From Plantibacter elymi (nom. nud.) (lineage in GTDB: Bacteria; Actinomycetota; Actinomycetes; Actinomycetales; Microbacteriaceae): 64,000 nucleotides of DNA. The notes under the pieces were generated by a model. It saw only the letters and a list, made by a program, of their open reading frames with translations, had not been told where the DNA came from and searched no databases. The DNA lies in assembly GCF_900177795.1 (NCBI RefSeq), contig NZ_FXWJ01000001.1, positions 806,001 to 870,000 on the forward strand. The letters are read 5' to 3'. Both the position numbers and the translations under genes were made by a program. Below, piece by piece: positions 23,400-31,648 of this stretch. The first letter of the stretch is position 1. Each line of letters begins with the position of its first letter.

Positions 23400-24025
23400 T
23401 GATGAGTGGACCGGCGCGGATGAGCGTGTCACCGAGGACCGTCTGGCCGGTCGTCCACGAGGAACGTCGGCGGCTCGTCGCGGACCTGTCGATGCTGGGC
23501 GATGAGCAGTGGGGGACGCCGTCGCTGTGTAGCGGATGGGATGTGCATGACGTCGTGGCCCATCTCGTCGATTCGGCGAAGACGACGCGGCTGGGATTCG
23601 CCCGACGACTCGTCGCCGCGCGGTTCGACTTCGACCTCGACAACGCACGCGGGGTCGAGCGGGAGCGGAGGAACAATCCACAGGAGACGCTCCGCGCCCT
23701 GGCGGACGCCGCCGAGCTGACGCGCACCCCGCCGGCGAACCTCGCGACCAGGCTCGTCGAGATCATCGTGCACGGGGAGGACGTCCGTCGGCCGCTCAGC
23801 GTCAGCGCGGACTACCCGGCAGCGGCTGTTCTGGCGGCGTTGGAGTACCAGCTCCGGACCGGCGTCTCGATGGGCGGCGGCAAGGAACGCGCCCAGGGCG
23901 TCCGGCTCGTCGCGGAGGACGCCGGGACGAGCTGGGGTGCGGGCCGTGAGGTCCGCGGATCGGCGCTCGACCTGCTGCTCGCGGTGTCAGGGCGACCGAC
24001 CGGGCTGGCTCTGCCGGGGCGGTGA
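23399..24025 (+). CDS. Maleylpyruvate isomerase-like (DinB/MDMPI) mycothiol-dependent protein
   Basis: The 208-residue protein has the actinobacterial MDMPI pattern: VWPVVHEERRRLVADLSMLGDEQWGTPSLCSGWDVHDVVAHLVDSAKTT, where the W-x-V-x-D-x-x-x-H segment holds the metal-binding His, and LATRLVEIIVHGEDVRRPL with the second conserved His. Such proteins are mycothiol-dependent isomerases or transferases. The start is ATG 23399 (or the adjacent 23402), overlapping the preceding stop. Substrate unknown. A repeat array follows. Confidence 0.85.
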   Translation: MMSGPARMSVSPRTVWPVVHEERRRLVADLSMLGDEQWGTPSLCSGWDVHDVVAHLVDSAKTTRLGFARRLVAARFDFDLDNARGVERERRNNPQETLRALADAAELTRTPPANLATRLVEIIVHGEDVRRPLSVSADYPAAAVLAALEYQLRTGVSMGGGKERAQGVRLVAEDAGTSWGAGREVRGSALDLLLAVSGRPTGLALPGR

Positions 24026-24088
24026 GGAAGAAGCTGGAAGTCACCCGCGTGCACCTTCCCCGTTGACCGAGGTGCCTGGGCTCGGCTG

Positions 24089-24478
24089 CCCTTCGACAGG
24101 CTCAGGGACCGAAATGCATCCGAGCACAGTCCAGCCCGGTCACTGAGCTTGTCGAAGTGCGCACGAAGAACCCTTCGACAGGCTCAGGGACCGGATCATT
24201 CCCGGTGAACATCTCCCCGTCGCTGAGCTTGTCGACGTGCGCACGAAGAACCCTTCGACAGGCTCAGGGACCGAAACGGTTCGGGCGCACCTTTCCCGGT
24301 CACTGAGCCTGTCGAAGTGCCCACGAGGACGCTTCGTCGTTCCGGGCGCACCTCTTCCGGTCATTGAGCTTGTCGAAGTGCCCACGAGGATGCCCCATCG
24401 TTCCGGGCATACTTCTTCCGGTCACTGAGCTTGTCGAAGTGCCCACGAGTAACCCTTCGACAGGCTCAGGGACCGGTG
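24089..24478. repeat. Array of GACAGGCTCAG-type palindromic half-units (4 A + 5 B)
   Basis: This 457-base gene-free stretch (24026-24482) is filled by two complementary half-units. Unit A, CCCTTCGACAGGCTCAGGG, lies at 24089, 24171, 24251 and 24452. Unit B, GGTCACTGAGCTTGTCGAAG followed by TGCCCACGAG or TGCGCACGAAG, lies near 24138, 24219 (variant), 24297, 24358 and 24419, the last three at an exact 61-base period. A and B can pair into 18-20 bp stems, so the array can fold into several alternative hairpins. It lies downstream of the MDMPI gene (+) and the HNH gene (-), which converge. Confidence 0.9.
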
Positions 24479-24482
24479 GAGG

Positions 24483-25754
24483 TCAGAACGGCGCGGGATC
24501 CGGTTCGGTCCGGTGGTGTTTTCCGTCGGGTGTCGTCCACTCGAGCACCCCGCCGGGCCCGTGGTCGAGGTTCCACCCGGGGAGATGCTTCATGCGGTGG
24601 TGATGCCGGCACAAGCAGGCGAGATTGCCGACATCCGTCGTCCCGCCGTCCTCCCACGCGACCGAGTGATCCAGGTCGCACGCCCGAGCGCGTCTGCCGC
24701 AGCCCGGTGCGCGACAGGTGCCGTCTCTGAGGCGGACCGCGCGTTGGAGGTCTGCCGGAACCCGGTACTGGTTCCGCCCGACGGAGAGGATCGCGCCGGT
24801 TTCCGGTTGGACCAGGATGCGGGTGAAGCTGGGTGCGTTGACCGCGATACGCGCCGCGGTCTCGGGGTCGATCGGGCCGTAGCCGTCGAGCGTTGCCGGG
24901 GCATCGCTGACGCCGGCCATGCTCAGGGCGGGGACGGTGATCTGCACGGTGGGCGTGATGTGGTCCTGAACCTCGATGGGGTGCGGGAGTACCGGGCTGG
25001 TCATGATGTCGTCGGGCGTGACGCCGGTGAGGGCGAGGGCTGCGAGGGCGTCCGCCTGGAGCTGGGCGCAGGTGCGGGTGTCACCTGCTGAGCGGGATTC
25101 GGCAGCTGCCGCCTCGATCCGCTCGATGATGCCCTGGGCGATCGGCGCCGTGGTGAACAAGTGCACCCACGCCATACCGTCGGCGGCGGGTTCGAACTCG
25201 ACGCGGCGGTCCGCCTCGGAACGCTTCGCGCGCGTCGTGATGGAGTCCGGGTGGAGGCGTTCGCGGAGGACCCGGGCGCGCCGCCGAAGCTCCGCATCAG
25301 TGGTCTGCTCCGCGACCGGGAGCACCTTGGCCAAGAACGCGGCCCGCCCCTCGGTGGGCACATCGCAGAGTTGGTCGGTGATCGTCTTGGCGTGCCGGGC
25401 CGAGATGCGCGCCGCCTCGAGAGCGTCGAGGACAGACGGGGCGTCGTTCACGAGCGCCTCGGCATCGTTCGTCGCCCGCTGAACCGTCCGTTCAGAGGTG
25501 CGGGTCGCCATCGCCATCGCGGCACACGTCGATCGGCGGGACAGAGCGCGGCGCTCGGCAGGCGGGAACGCGGCAGGGACGACCGTGTCTGCGAAGGCGT
25601 CGGCATAGGCGGCGGAGCGGGCGAGGAGGCGGGCCTCCTCGCCGTCCAGAGCCGCACGCCGCCGCTGGATGTCGGCGTAGTGATCCGAGAACTCCGCCAG
25701 CCGCGCGGCGTACTCGTCGCTCGCGCGGATCGCGGTGGTGGTGGTCTCGGTCAT
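24483..25754 (-). CDS. HNH endonuclease, DUF222 (13E12 repeat) family
   Basis: The 423-residue protein has an N-terminal helical DUF222 domain (residues about 10-250; CAAMAMATRTSERTVQRATNDAEALVNDAPSVLDALEAARISARHAKTITDQL) and a C-terminal HNH nuclease, RDGTCRAPGCGRRARACDLDHSVAWEDGGTTDVGNLACLCRHHHRMKH, with zinc-binding Cys pairs and the D-H-x-x-x-W-x-x-G-G-x-T pattern. These genes are multi-copy and spread in actinobacteria; their role is unknown and a link to mobile introns or elements has been suggested. Palindromic repeats abut both ends of this gene (24452-24478 and 25826-25848). Confidence 0.93.
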   Translation of the reverse strand: MTETTTTAIRASDEYAARLAEFSDHYADIQRRRAALDGEEARLLARSAAYADAFADTVVPAAFPPAERRALSRRSTCAAMAMATRTSERTVQRATNDAEALVNDAPSVLDALEAARISARHAKTITDQLCDVPTEGRAAFLAKVLPVAEQTTDAELRRRARVLRERLHPDSITTRAKRSEADRRVEFEPAADGMAWVHLFTTAPIAQGIIERIEAAAAESRSAGDTRTCAQLQADALAALALTGVTPDDIMTSPVLPHPIEVQDHITPTVQITVPALSMAGVSDAPATLDGYGPIDPETAARIAVNAPSFTRILVQPETGAILSVGRNQYRVPADLQRAVRLRDGTCRAPGCGRRARACDLDHSVAWEDGGTTDVGNLACLCRHHHRMKHLPGWNLDHGPGGVLEWTTPDGKHHRTEPDPAPF

Positions 25755-25825
25755 GGAACCAGTCCACCATGGACCACTGACATTCCAGATGCCGAGTTGC
25801 GCTGGTTGTGGAAGTTGCTCGTGTG

Positions 25826-25848
25826 CCCTTCGACAGGCTCAGGGACCG
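25826..25848. repeat. Single A-type GACAGGCTCAG repeat
   Basis: The 23 bases start CCCTTCGACAGGCTCAGGG and are identical to the A units of the 24089-24478 array. It lies 71 bases upstream of the HNH start, so the HNH gene is bracketed by copies of the same repeat in the same orientation. Confidence 0.9.
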
Positions 25849-25915
25849 GGGGTCGACTGGCGACCGGCTCAGGGGCTGGCACTCGACCGGCGCCCGGCCC
25901 ATTGGCCGGACGGGG

Positions 25916-26347
25916 TCAGACGGCCCGGGCGAGCAGGTCTGCGACGCGCTTCGCGACGGCGTCGTTCCACGCGGTGACGCCGAACGCGGTCGGCCACAGG
26001 TCGCCGTCGTCGAGCTTCGCGGAGTCGTTGAACCCGATGGTCGCGTAGCGCGCCTTGAACTTCGCCGCCGCCTGGAAGAACACGACCGCCTTACCGTCGG
26101 CGCCGACATAGGCGGGCATGCCGTACCAGGTCTTCGCCGCGAGGCCGGAGTCGCCGCCCATGATCAGCTCGTGCAACGGCTCGGCGATCGCGCGGTCGGC
26201 GTCCTCCATGTCGGCGATCGCGTCGACGACGGCCTGCAGAGCCTCCTCGCGGCTCGCAGCCGCTTTCAGCTCCTTGGCGCGCTCCTTCATCGCCGCGCGT
26301 TCCTCGGCGCTGAATCCGCTCTTCGTGCTCGACTGCTTCTCGGCCAT
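25916..26347 (-). CDS. DUF1801 / YdhG-like domain protein
   Basis: The 143-residue protein has the pattern SGFSAEERAAMKERAKELK, then GLAAKTWYGMPAYVGADGKAVVFFQAAAKFKARYATIGFNDSAKLDDGDLWPTAFGVTAWNDAV, that is, the YdhG/DUF1801 fold (related to the frataxin-like iron chaperone Fra/YdhG group). GGAAGGA lies before the ATG. Function unknown beyond possible small-ligand binding. It is preceded by a long stem-loop (26403-26463) separating it from the TetR gene. Confidence 0.85.
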   Translation of the reverse strand: MAEKQSSTKSGFSAEERAAMKERAKELKAAASREEALQAVVDAIADMEDADRAIAEPLHELIMGGDSGLAAKTWYGMPAYVGADGKAVVFFQAAAKFKARYATIGFNDSAKLDDGDLWPTAFGVTAWNDAVAKRVADLLARAV

Positions 26348-26402
26348 GTCGGCGTCCTTCCGTTCGGGGCTGTGGTCTGCCTCTCACGGTAGACCTCAGC
26401 CC

Positions 26403-26463
26403 ACTGAGTCGCCCCAAAGCGCTCGAAATCAGCCGGAAGACGGACCGATTTGGGCGACTCAGT
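26403..26463. terminator. Long stem-loop between the TetR and DUF1801 genes
   Basis: ACTGAGTCGCCCCAAA (26403-26418) pairs with TTTGGGCGACTCAGT (26449-26463), a 15-bp stem with one bulged C and a 30-base loop. The right arm covers the TetR stop codon (26459-26461). Size and layout resemble the structures at 43271-43342 and 62780-62847. Confidence 0.75.
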
Positions 26464-27106
26464 CGTCCAGCGCGCCCGGCCCGAGCACCGACTCGACGAT
26501 CACCCGGATCGCGTACTCGCTCGTCTCGGCGAGGTCGACGTCCGCAGGGTCGATGAGCCACTGCACCTGCAGGCCGTCCATGACCGCCAGGATGGAGGCC
26601 GCCGCACGGTGGATCGTCTCGGGCGCATCCATGCCCCGCTCGGCGCACACCACCTCGAACGCCTCCGCGATCTCCCGTCGCAGCGTCCGGTAGCGGTCGT
26701 CGAAGTAGTGCCTGGCCGGGTGGTCCTCGGTCACCGACTCCGCTGACAGGACGACGAACGCCTGCACGATCCCGGCACGCTGCGCGTTCGCGGCTGCGGT
26801 GCGGATCAGGTGCTTGAACAGGTCGATGCCGCCGGGGATGTGCTGGTCGTCGAGGTCCTGCACGTCCGTCGCGTCGCGGTAGCTGAGCACCTCGAGGAGG
26901 AGCTGGTCCTTCGACCCGAAGTGGTGCAGGATGCCCGCCGGCGTCATGTCGACGAGCTCGGCGATGTCGATGAGCGTGCCGTTCGCGTACCCCTTGGCGC
27001 CGAAGACGTCCAGCGCGGAGCGGACGACTTCGGCTCGCCTCGCCACGGTCGCCGGGCGTGGCTGGGCCGGTCGTTTCGCCGTGTTCTGTCGTTTCACCGT
27101 GCTCAT
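26459..27106 (-). CDS. TetR/AcrR-family regulator of the glycoside operon
   Basis: The 215-residue protein has a TetR DNA-binding domain after a basic N-terminal tail (VARRAEVVRSALDVFGAKGYANGTLIDIAELVDMTPAGILHHFGSKDQLLLEVLSYRD) and a C-terminal ligand domain with HRAAASILAVMDGLQVQWLIDP, common in regulators of carbohydrate and lipid operons. It is divergent from the ABC-GH3 operon, with a perfect 10-base-arm palindrome at 27157-27180 between. Likely repressor of the operon and itself; the inducer could be the imported glycoside. Confidence 0.88.
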   Translation of the reverse strand: MSTVKRQNTAKRPAQPRPATVARRAEVVRSALDVFGAKGYANGTLIDIAELVDMTPAGILHHFGSKDQLLLEVLSYRDATDVQDLDDQHIPGGIDLFKHLIRTAAANAQRAGIVQAFVVLSAESVTEDHPARHYFDDRYRTLRREIAEAFEVVCAERGMDAPETIHRAAASILAVMDGLQVQWLIDPADVDLAETSEYAIRVIVESVLGPGALDD

Positions 27107-27156
27107 GGTGTCCGTTCCGCGGGGGCCTCGATGCGCCCGACACTACCGCGCTTACC

Positions 27157-27180
27157 AACTTACTGAATGGTCAGTAAGTT
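27157..27180. promoter_or_regulatory. TetR operator palindrome
   Basis: AACTTACTGA (27157-27166) and TCAGTAAGTT (27171-27180) are perfect 10-base arms around ATGG. It sits 50 bases upstream of TetR and 59 bases upstream of the binding-protein start, in the only A/T-rich patch of the region. TetR-family operators commonly have this form. Confidence 0.85.
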
Positions 27181-27238
27181 ATCACCGAATCCCGACTTGC
27201 GCCGCACTGCCGCAGCGCACACCCAAGAGGAGAAAGCG

Positions 27239-28897
27239 ATGAAGCTGAGAACCCCACTGCTGGCCGCGTTCGCGGCCACAGCCCTGCTGCTCACCGGATG
27301 CACCGGTGGCGGCGGGTCGAGCGACGGCCCCGAGAGCGGCGCCGCCCTGACGATCGCGAAGCCGGACGGCTCGATCGCCACCGAGTCCAACAACCCCTAC
27401 GTCGGCGATTCGTCCGCCATGAAGCTCGGCTACATCAACGCGATCCTGGAGCCGCTCGCGATCGTCAACCTCGTCGACCCGAGCGCCGAGGTGAAGCCCT
27501 GGCTCGCCTCCGAGATCGCCTGGTCGGACGACTACACCTCCGTCGCGCTGACCGCGCGGGAGGGCGTCACCTGGAACGACGGCGAGGCGTTCAGCGCCGA
27601 CGACATCGCGTTCACCTTCCAGCAGTTCATCGACCACCCGGAGCTCGACAACTCGGCCCTCGGCCTCACCACGGTCGCGACCGAAGGCGACACCGTCACC
27701 CTCTCGTTCACGAACCCCATGTTCGTGAAGCAGGACAAGGTGCTCCTCAAGCAGATCGTCCCGAAGCACGTGTGGGAGTCCGTCGACGACCCCGCCACCT
27801 TCGAGAACCCGGAGCCCGTCGGCACCGGCCCGTACACCCTCACGAGCTTCAGCACCGAGAGCGTCGAGCTCTCCGCTCGCGACGACTACTGGGGTGAGCA
27901 GCCGGCCGTGCCGACGCTCTACCACGTGTCGTACAACGACAACACGGCCCTCACCACCGCCCTCGCGAACGGCGACGCCGACTGGGCGCAGGCCTTCATC
28001 CCGAACGTGCAGTCCGCGTACCTCGACAAGGACAAGGAGCACAACGTCTACTGGGCGGCCGCCGGTCTCGCCGTCGACACGATGTTCGTGAACACGCAGA
28101 CGAAGCCGTTCAACGACCCCGCGTTCCGCCAGGCGGTGAACCTCGTCATCGACCGCGAGCAGCACCAGCAGATCGCCCGTGAGGGTGGCGTCCCCGAGCT
28201 CAGCTCGGTGACCGGCCTCCCGACCCCGGCGGGTGACGCGTTCATCGCCTCCGAGTTCGAGGGCGAGGACTACACCGTCGACGCGAAGGCCGCGAAGCAG
28301 GTCCTGACCGACGCCGGCTACACCTGGGAGGACGACGTCCTCACCGACCCGTCCGGCGAGGCCGTCACCTTCACGCTGTCGGTGCCGCAGGGCTGGAACG
28401 ACTACGTGACCGGCATCAGCCTCATCGCCGACTCGGTCAAGACGCTGGGCGTCACCGCCATGGTCGACACGCCCGACCAGGACACCTGGTGGGCGGCGAA
28501 GTCGGACGGCGACTTCCAGGCCATCCTGCACTGGACCGACACCGGCGCGACGCCGTACGACCTGTACTCCGACATCATGGACGGCCGCTGGCTCGTCGCC
28601 GAGGGTGAGGCGGCCGACTTCAACTTCGGTCGGTACGACAGCCCGGAGGCCACCGCGGCGCTCGCGGCCTACGCCAACGCGACGGACGACGCCACGCGCG
28701 CAGCCGCCCTCGAGACCGTGCAGAAGCTGTTCGTCTCCGACGTCCCGGCCATGCCGATCGGCACGCGTCCGTTCATCGGTTCGTACAACACGCGGAACTA
28801 CACCGGATGGCCGAGCGAGGACGACCCCTACGCGCCCGCCGACCCGACGCAGCCGACCGCGGTCTACATCCTCACGCAGCTCAAGGCCGCGAAGTAG
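27239..28897 (+). CDS. ABC transporter substrate-binding lipoprotein, family 5 (oligopeptide/oligosaccharide type)
   Basis: The 552-residue protein has a lipoprotein signal with lipobox LLTGC (Cys 21), so it is anchored outside the membrane. The rest is an SBP_bac_5 domain: AILEPLAIVNLVDPSAEVKPWLASEIAWSDDYTSVALTAREGVTWNDGEAFSADDIAFTFQ near the N-terminus, and PVGTGPYTLTSFS later. AGAGGAG lies eight bases before the ATG. Family 5 proteins bind peptides or, in cellobiose-type systems, oligosaccharides; the GH3 glucosidase at the end of the operon favours a beta-glucoside ligand. Confidence 0.92.
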   Translation: MKLRTPLLAAFAATALLLTGCTGGGGSSDGPESGAALTIAKPDGSIATESNNPYVGDSSAMKLGYINAILEPLAIVNLVDPSAEVKPWLASEIAWSDDYTSVALTAREGVTWNDGEAFSADDIAFTFQQFIDHPELDNSALGLTTVATEGDTVTLSFTNPMFVKQDKVLLKQIVPKHVWESVDDPATFENPEPVGTGPYTLTSFSTESVELSARDDYWGEQPAVPTLYHVSYNDNTALTTALANGDADWAQAFIPNVQSAYLDKDKEHNVYWAAAGLAVDTMFVNTQTKPFNDPAFRQAVNLVIDREQHQQIAREGGVPELSSVTGLPTPAGDAFIASEFEGEDYTVDAKAAKQVLTDAGYTWEDDVLTDPSGEAVTFTLSVPQGWNDYVTGISLIADSVKTLGVTAMVDTPDQDTWWAAKSDGDFQAILHWTDTGATPYDLYSDIMDGRWLVAEGEAADFNFGRYDSPEATAALAAYANATDDATRAAALETVQKLFVSDVPAMPIGTRPFIGSYNTRNYTGWPSEDDPYAPADPTQPTAVYILTQLKAAK

Positions 28898-28913
28898 GCA
28901 CGAGCACCACACC

Positions 28914-28945
28914 GACGGGCGGGGCGCTCATCCGCCCCGCCCGTC
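28914..28945 (+). terminator. Intra-operon hairpin after the binding-protein gene
   Basis: GACGGGCGGGGC (28914-28925) and GCCCCGCCCGTC (28934-28945) form a perfect 12-bp stem, loop 8, 16 bases past the stop. Placed between the binding protein and the rest of the importer operon, it probably acts as a partial terminator or RNA stabiliser giving excess binding protein, as in many ABC operons. Confidence 0.75.
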
Positions 28946-29000
28946 ACCTCCCGCATGCGCAACGGCATGCACCGCGATCAGCACAGAACGGACTCATGCA

Positions 29001-29873
29001 GTGACCAACGACGACCTGCTGACGGTGTCCTCCTTCAGCGTCACCTACGACGTGGAACCACCCGTCGAAGCCGTGCGCGACGTCTCGCTCACCCTCCGCC
29101 GCGGCGAGATCCTCGGCCTCGCCGGCGAGTCCGGCTGCGGCAAGACCACCCTCGCCTACGGCCTGCAACGGCTCCTCAAACCACCGGCGGTCATCACGGG
29201 CGGTACCGCCGTCTTCCACGACGAGTCCGGCGAGGACATCGACCTCGGCCGGCTGGGCGAGGAGGAGATGCGTGCGTTCCGCTGGGACAAGGCCTCCATG
29301 GTGTTCCAGGGCGCGATGAACGCCCTCAACCCGGTCACCTCGATCGGCCGGCAGCTCGACGACGTCTTCACCACGCACCGCCGGGGCATGTCACGCGCCG
29401 AACGCCGCGAGGAGGCGGGCAAGCTGCTCGACATCGTCGGGGTCGGCCGCGACCGCCTGAAGTCCTACCCGCACGAGCTCTCCGGCGGCATGCGCCAGCG
29501 GGTCATGATCGCGATGGCGCTCGCCCTGAAACCGCAGCTGATGATCATGGACGAGCCGACCACCGCGCTCGACGTACTCGTCCAGCGCGAGATCCTCCAG
29601 CAGATCTCCGACCTCCGCACCGAGTTCGGGTTCTCGGTCATCTTCATCACCCACGACCTCCCGCTGCTCCTCGAGATCTCCGACCGCATCGCCGTCATGC
29701 GTGCCGGCCGACTCGTCGAGATCGACACGGCGGAACGCATCTACCGACAGGCGAAGGACCCGTACACGCGGAAGCTGCTCGCGTCCTTCCCGAGCCTCAC
29801 CGGCGAGCGCGGCGACTTCGTCCGCGGGACCAGTGCGGCCACGTCGGCCACCCAGGCAGGAGTGACCGCATGA
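29001..29873 (+). CDS. Oligopeptide/oligosaccharide ABC transporter ATP-binding protein (DppD/OppD-like)
   Basis: The 290-residue ATPase has Walker [10 protein letters not shown] (near 42-50), signature LSGGMRQRV, and Walker [13 protein letters not shown], with the D-loop and switch His ([10 protein letters not shown]). The C-terminal extension with [19 protein letters not shown] is the OppD/F-type tail. GTG 29001 is selected; no ATG fits the frame. It overlaps the next ATPase gene by four bases. It works as a heterodimer with that protein under the membrane. Confidence 0.93.
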   Translation: MTNDDLLTVSSFSVTYDVEPPVEAVRDVSLTLRRGEILGLAGESGCGKTTLAYGLQRLLKPPAVITGGTAVFHDESGEDIDLGRLGEEEMRAFRWDKASMVFQGAMNALNPVTSIGRQLDDVFTTHRRGMSRAERREEAGKLLDIVGVGRDRLKSYPHELSGGMRQRVMIAMALALKPQLMIMDEPTTALDVLVQREILQQISDLRTEFGFSVIFITHDLPLLLEISDRIAVMRAGRLVEIDTAERIYRQAKDPYTRKLLASFPSLTGERGDFVRGTSAATSATQAGVTA

Positions 29874-30667
29874 CCACCCTCGAGTTCTCGCACGTCTCGA
29901 AGCGCTACCGGGTCCGTGGCTCCGGTCACATGCTCGCGCTCGACGACGTCAGTTTCACCCTGCGGTCGGGCCAGACGCTCGCCCTCGTCGGACAGTCCGG
30001 CAGTGGCAAGTCGACCATCGCGAAGATCCTCACCCAGTTGGAGCGGGCGACGAGCGGCGACATCCTGCTCGACGGCAAGGCCATCCCGCGTCGTGGTCGT
30101 GCACTCCGCCGCTACCGCCAGCAGGTCCGCATGGTCTTCCAGGACCCGTTCGCCTCGCTGAACCCGTCCCACACGATCCGTCACCACCTGGAGCGACCGC
30201 TGCGCCTCGACCACGTCGTCCCCGAGTCCGAGGTCGAGGATGAGGTGCACCGCCTCCTCGAGCGCGTGCAGCTCGATCCGGCCGGCACGATCGACCGTCG
30301 GCCCCACGAACTGTCCGGCGGTCAGCGCCAGCGGGTCGCCATCGCCCGTGCGCTCGCGTCGCGTCCGTCCCTCCTCATCGCCGACGAGCCTGTCTCGATG
30401 CTCGACGTCTCCATCCGACTGGGTGTCCTCAACCTCCTGGCCGAGCTGCAGCGCGAGTCGCAACTCGGCGTGCTCTACATCACGCACGACCTCGCGACCG
30501 CGCGGCACTTCAGCGACGAGATCATGGTCCTGCACCACGGCGAAGTGGTCGAGCGGGGCCCGGCGGACGACGTGATCCTCCGCCCGCAGCACCCCTACAC
30601 GCTCGCCCTCCGCAACGCGTCGCCCGACCCCGACCGCCACTTCGCGGGAACGGAGACCATCGCATGA
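29870..30667 (+). CDS. Oligopeptide/oligosaccharide ABC transporter ATP-binding protein (DppF/OppF-like)
   Basis: The 265-residue ATPase shows Walker A GQSGSGKST, Q-loop VFQDPFASLNP, signature LSGGQRQRV, and Walker B LLIADEPVSMLD, with ITHDLATAR as switch. ATG 29870 overlaps the preceding stop, and its own stop overlaps the first permease (ATGA, 30664). Second ATPase of the importer operon. Length is slightly under typical OppF but complete. Confidence 0.93.
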   Translation: MTTLEFSHVSKRYRVRGSGHMLALDDVSFTLRSGQTLALVGQSGSGKSTIAKILTQLERATSGDILLDGKAIPRRGRALRRYRQQVRMVFQDPFASLNPSHTIRHHLERPLRLDHVVPESEVEDEVHRLLERVQLDPAGTIDRRPHELSGGQRQRVAIARALASRPSLLIADEPVSMLDVSIRLGVLNLLAELQRESQLGVLYITHDLATARHFSDEIMVLHHGEVVERGPADDVILRPQHPYTLALRNASPDPDRHFAGTETIA

Positions 30668-31647
30668 CCTTCTTCCTCCGTCGCGCCGCCTTCTACGCGT
30701 TCACCGCGTGGGCCGCGATCACGATCAACTTCTTCCTGCCGCGGATGCTCAAGGGCGACCCCGTCTCGGCGTACATCGCGAAGAACCAGGGCCGCATCAG
30801 CCCCGAGGCAGCGGACTCACTGCGCACCCTGTTCGGACTCGACGCCGACAAGTCGATGCTCGAGCAGTACCTCGACTACTGGCGGCTCCTCTTCTCGGGC
30901 GACCTCGGACGGTCCTTCTCGAAGGGCCTGGCGCCCGTCACCGACGTGATCGCCGCAGCCCTGCCCTGGACCGTGGGCCTCGTCGGGATCGCGACGATCC
31001 TGTCGTTCGTCCTCGGCACCTCCATCGGCGCCCTCATCGGCTGGCGACGCGGCAGCAAGGCGGACTTCATCGTCCCGCTGTCCACCTTCTTCTCGACGGT
31101 GCCGTACTTCTGGATGGGCCTCATCGCGATCGCGGTGTTCTCCACCCTCCTCGGCTGGTTCCCCGCCTCACACGCCTACGGCAAGGGGTCGAGGCCCGAG
31201 TTCTCACTCGACTTCTTCGGGCAGGTGATCGCGCACGGCTTCCTCCCGGCGGCGACGATCGTGCTCGCCTCGCTCGGCGGTTGGATCCTCGGCATGCGCA
31301 ACATGATGGTCACCGTCCTCGACGAGGACTACGTGACCGTCGCCCAGGCGAAGGGGTTGCCGACCCGCCGAGTGCTCGTGGACTACGCCGCACGCAACGC
31401 GATGCTGCCGCAGCTGTCGAGCTTCGCCCTGTCGCTCGGCTTCATCGTCGGCGGCACGATCGTCATGGAGATGGTCTTCTCCTACCCGGGCGTCGGCAAG
31501 CTCCTGCTCGACGCCACGACGGCGAAGGACTACCCGCTCATGCAGGGGCTCTTCCTCGTCATCACGCTCACCGTCCTCGTTGCGAACATCCTGGCCGACG
31601 TCGCCTACGCGGTGCTCGACCCCCGCACCCGCCAGATGGAGTCCTGA
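30664..31647 (+). CDS. ABC transporter permease (DppB/OppB-like)
   Basis: The 327-residue protein has six membrane helices, with the family start FFLRRAAFYAFTAWAAITINFFLPRMLKGDP and the EAA loop EDYVTVAQAKGLPTRRVLVDYAARNAMLPQLSSFALSLGF, which contacts the ATPases. The C-terminus has FSYPGVGKLLLDATTAKDYPLMQG, diagnostic of OppB/DppB. Coupled by ATGA overlap to the ATPase. It forms the channel together with the next gene product. Confidence 0.94.
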   Translation: MTFFLRRAAFYAFTAWAAITINFFLPRMLKGDPVSAYIAKNQGRISPEAADSLRTLFGLDADKSMLEQYLDYWRLLFSGDLGRSFSKGLAPVTDVIAAALPWTVGLVGIATILSFVLGTSIGALIGWRRGSKADFIVPLSTFFSTVPYFWMGLIAIAVFSTLLGWFPASHAYGKGSRPEFSLDFFGQVIAHGFLPAATIVLASLGGWILGMRNMMVTVLDEDYVTVAQAKGLPTRRVLVDYAARNAMLPQLSSFALSLGFIVGGTIVMEMVFSYPGVGKLLLDATTAKDYPLMQGLFLVITLTVLVANILADVAYAVLDPRTRQMES

Positions 31648-31648
31648 C

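Noticed and set aside
24089-24478. Possible CRISPR array
   Set aside because: Units are palindromic half-repeats in both orientations with irregular spacers, partly 61-base period; no cas genes. This is a REP-like array.
27182-28912. 576-residue open frame on the minus strand opposite the binding-protein gene
   Set aside because: Antisense to a lipoprotein with lipobox and family-5 motifs; composition is that of a shadow frame.
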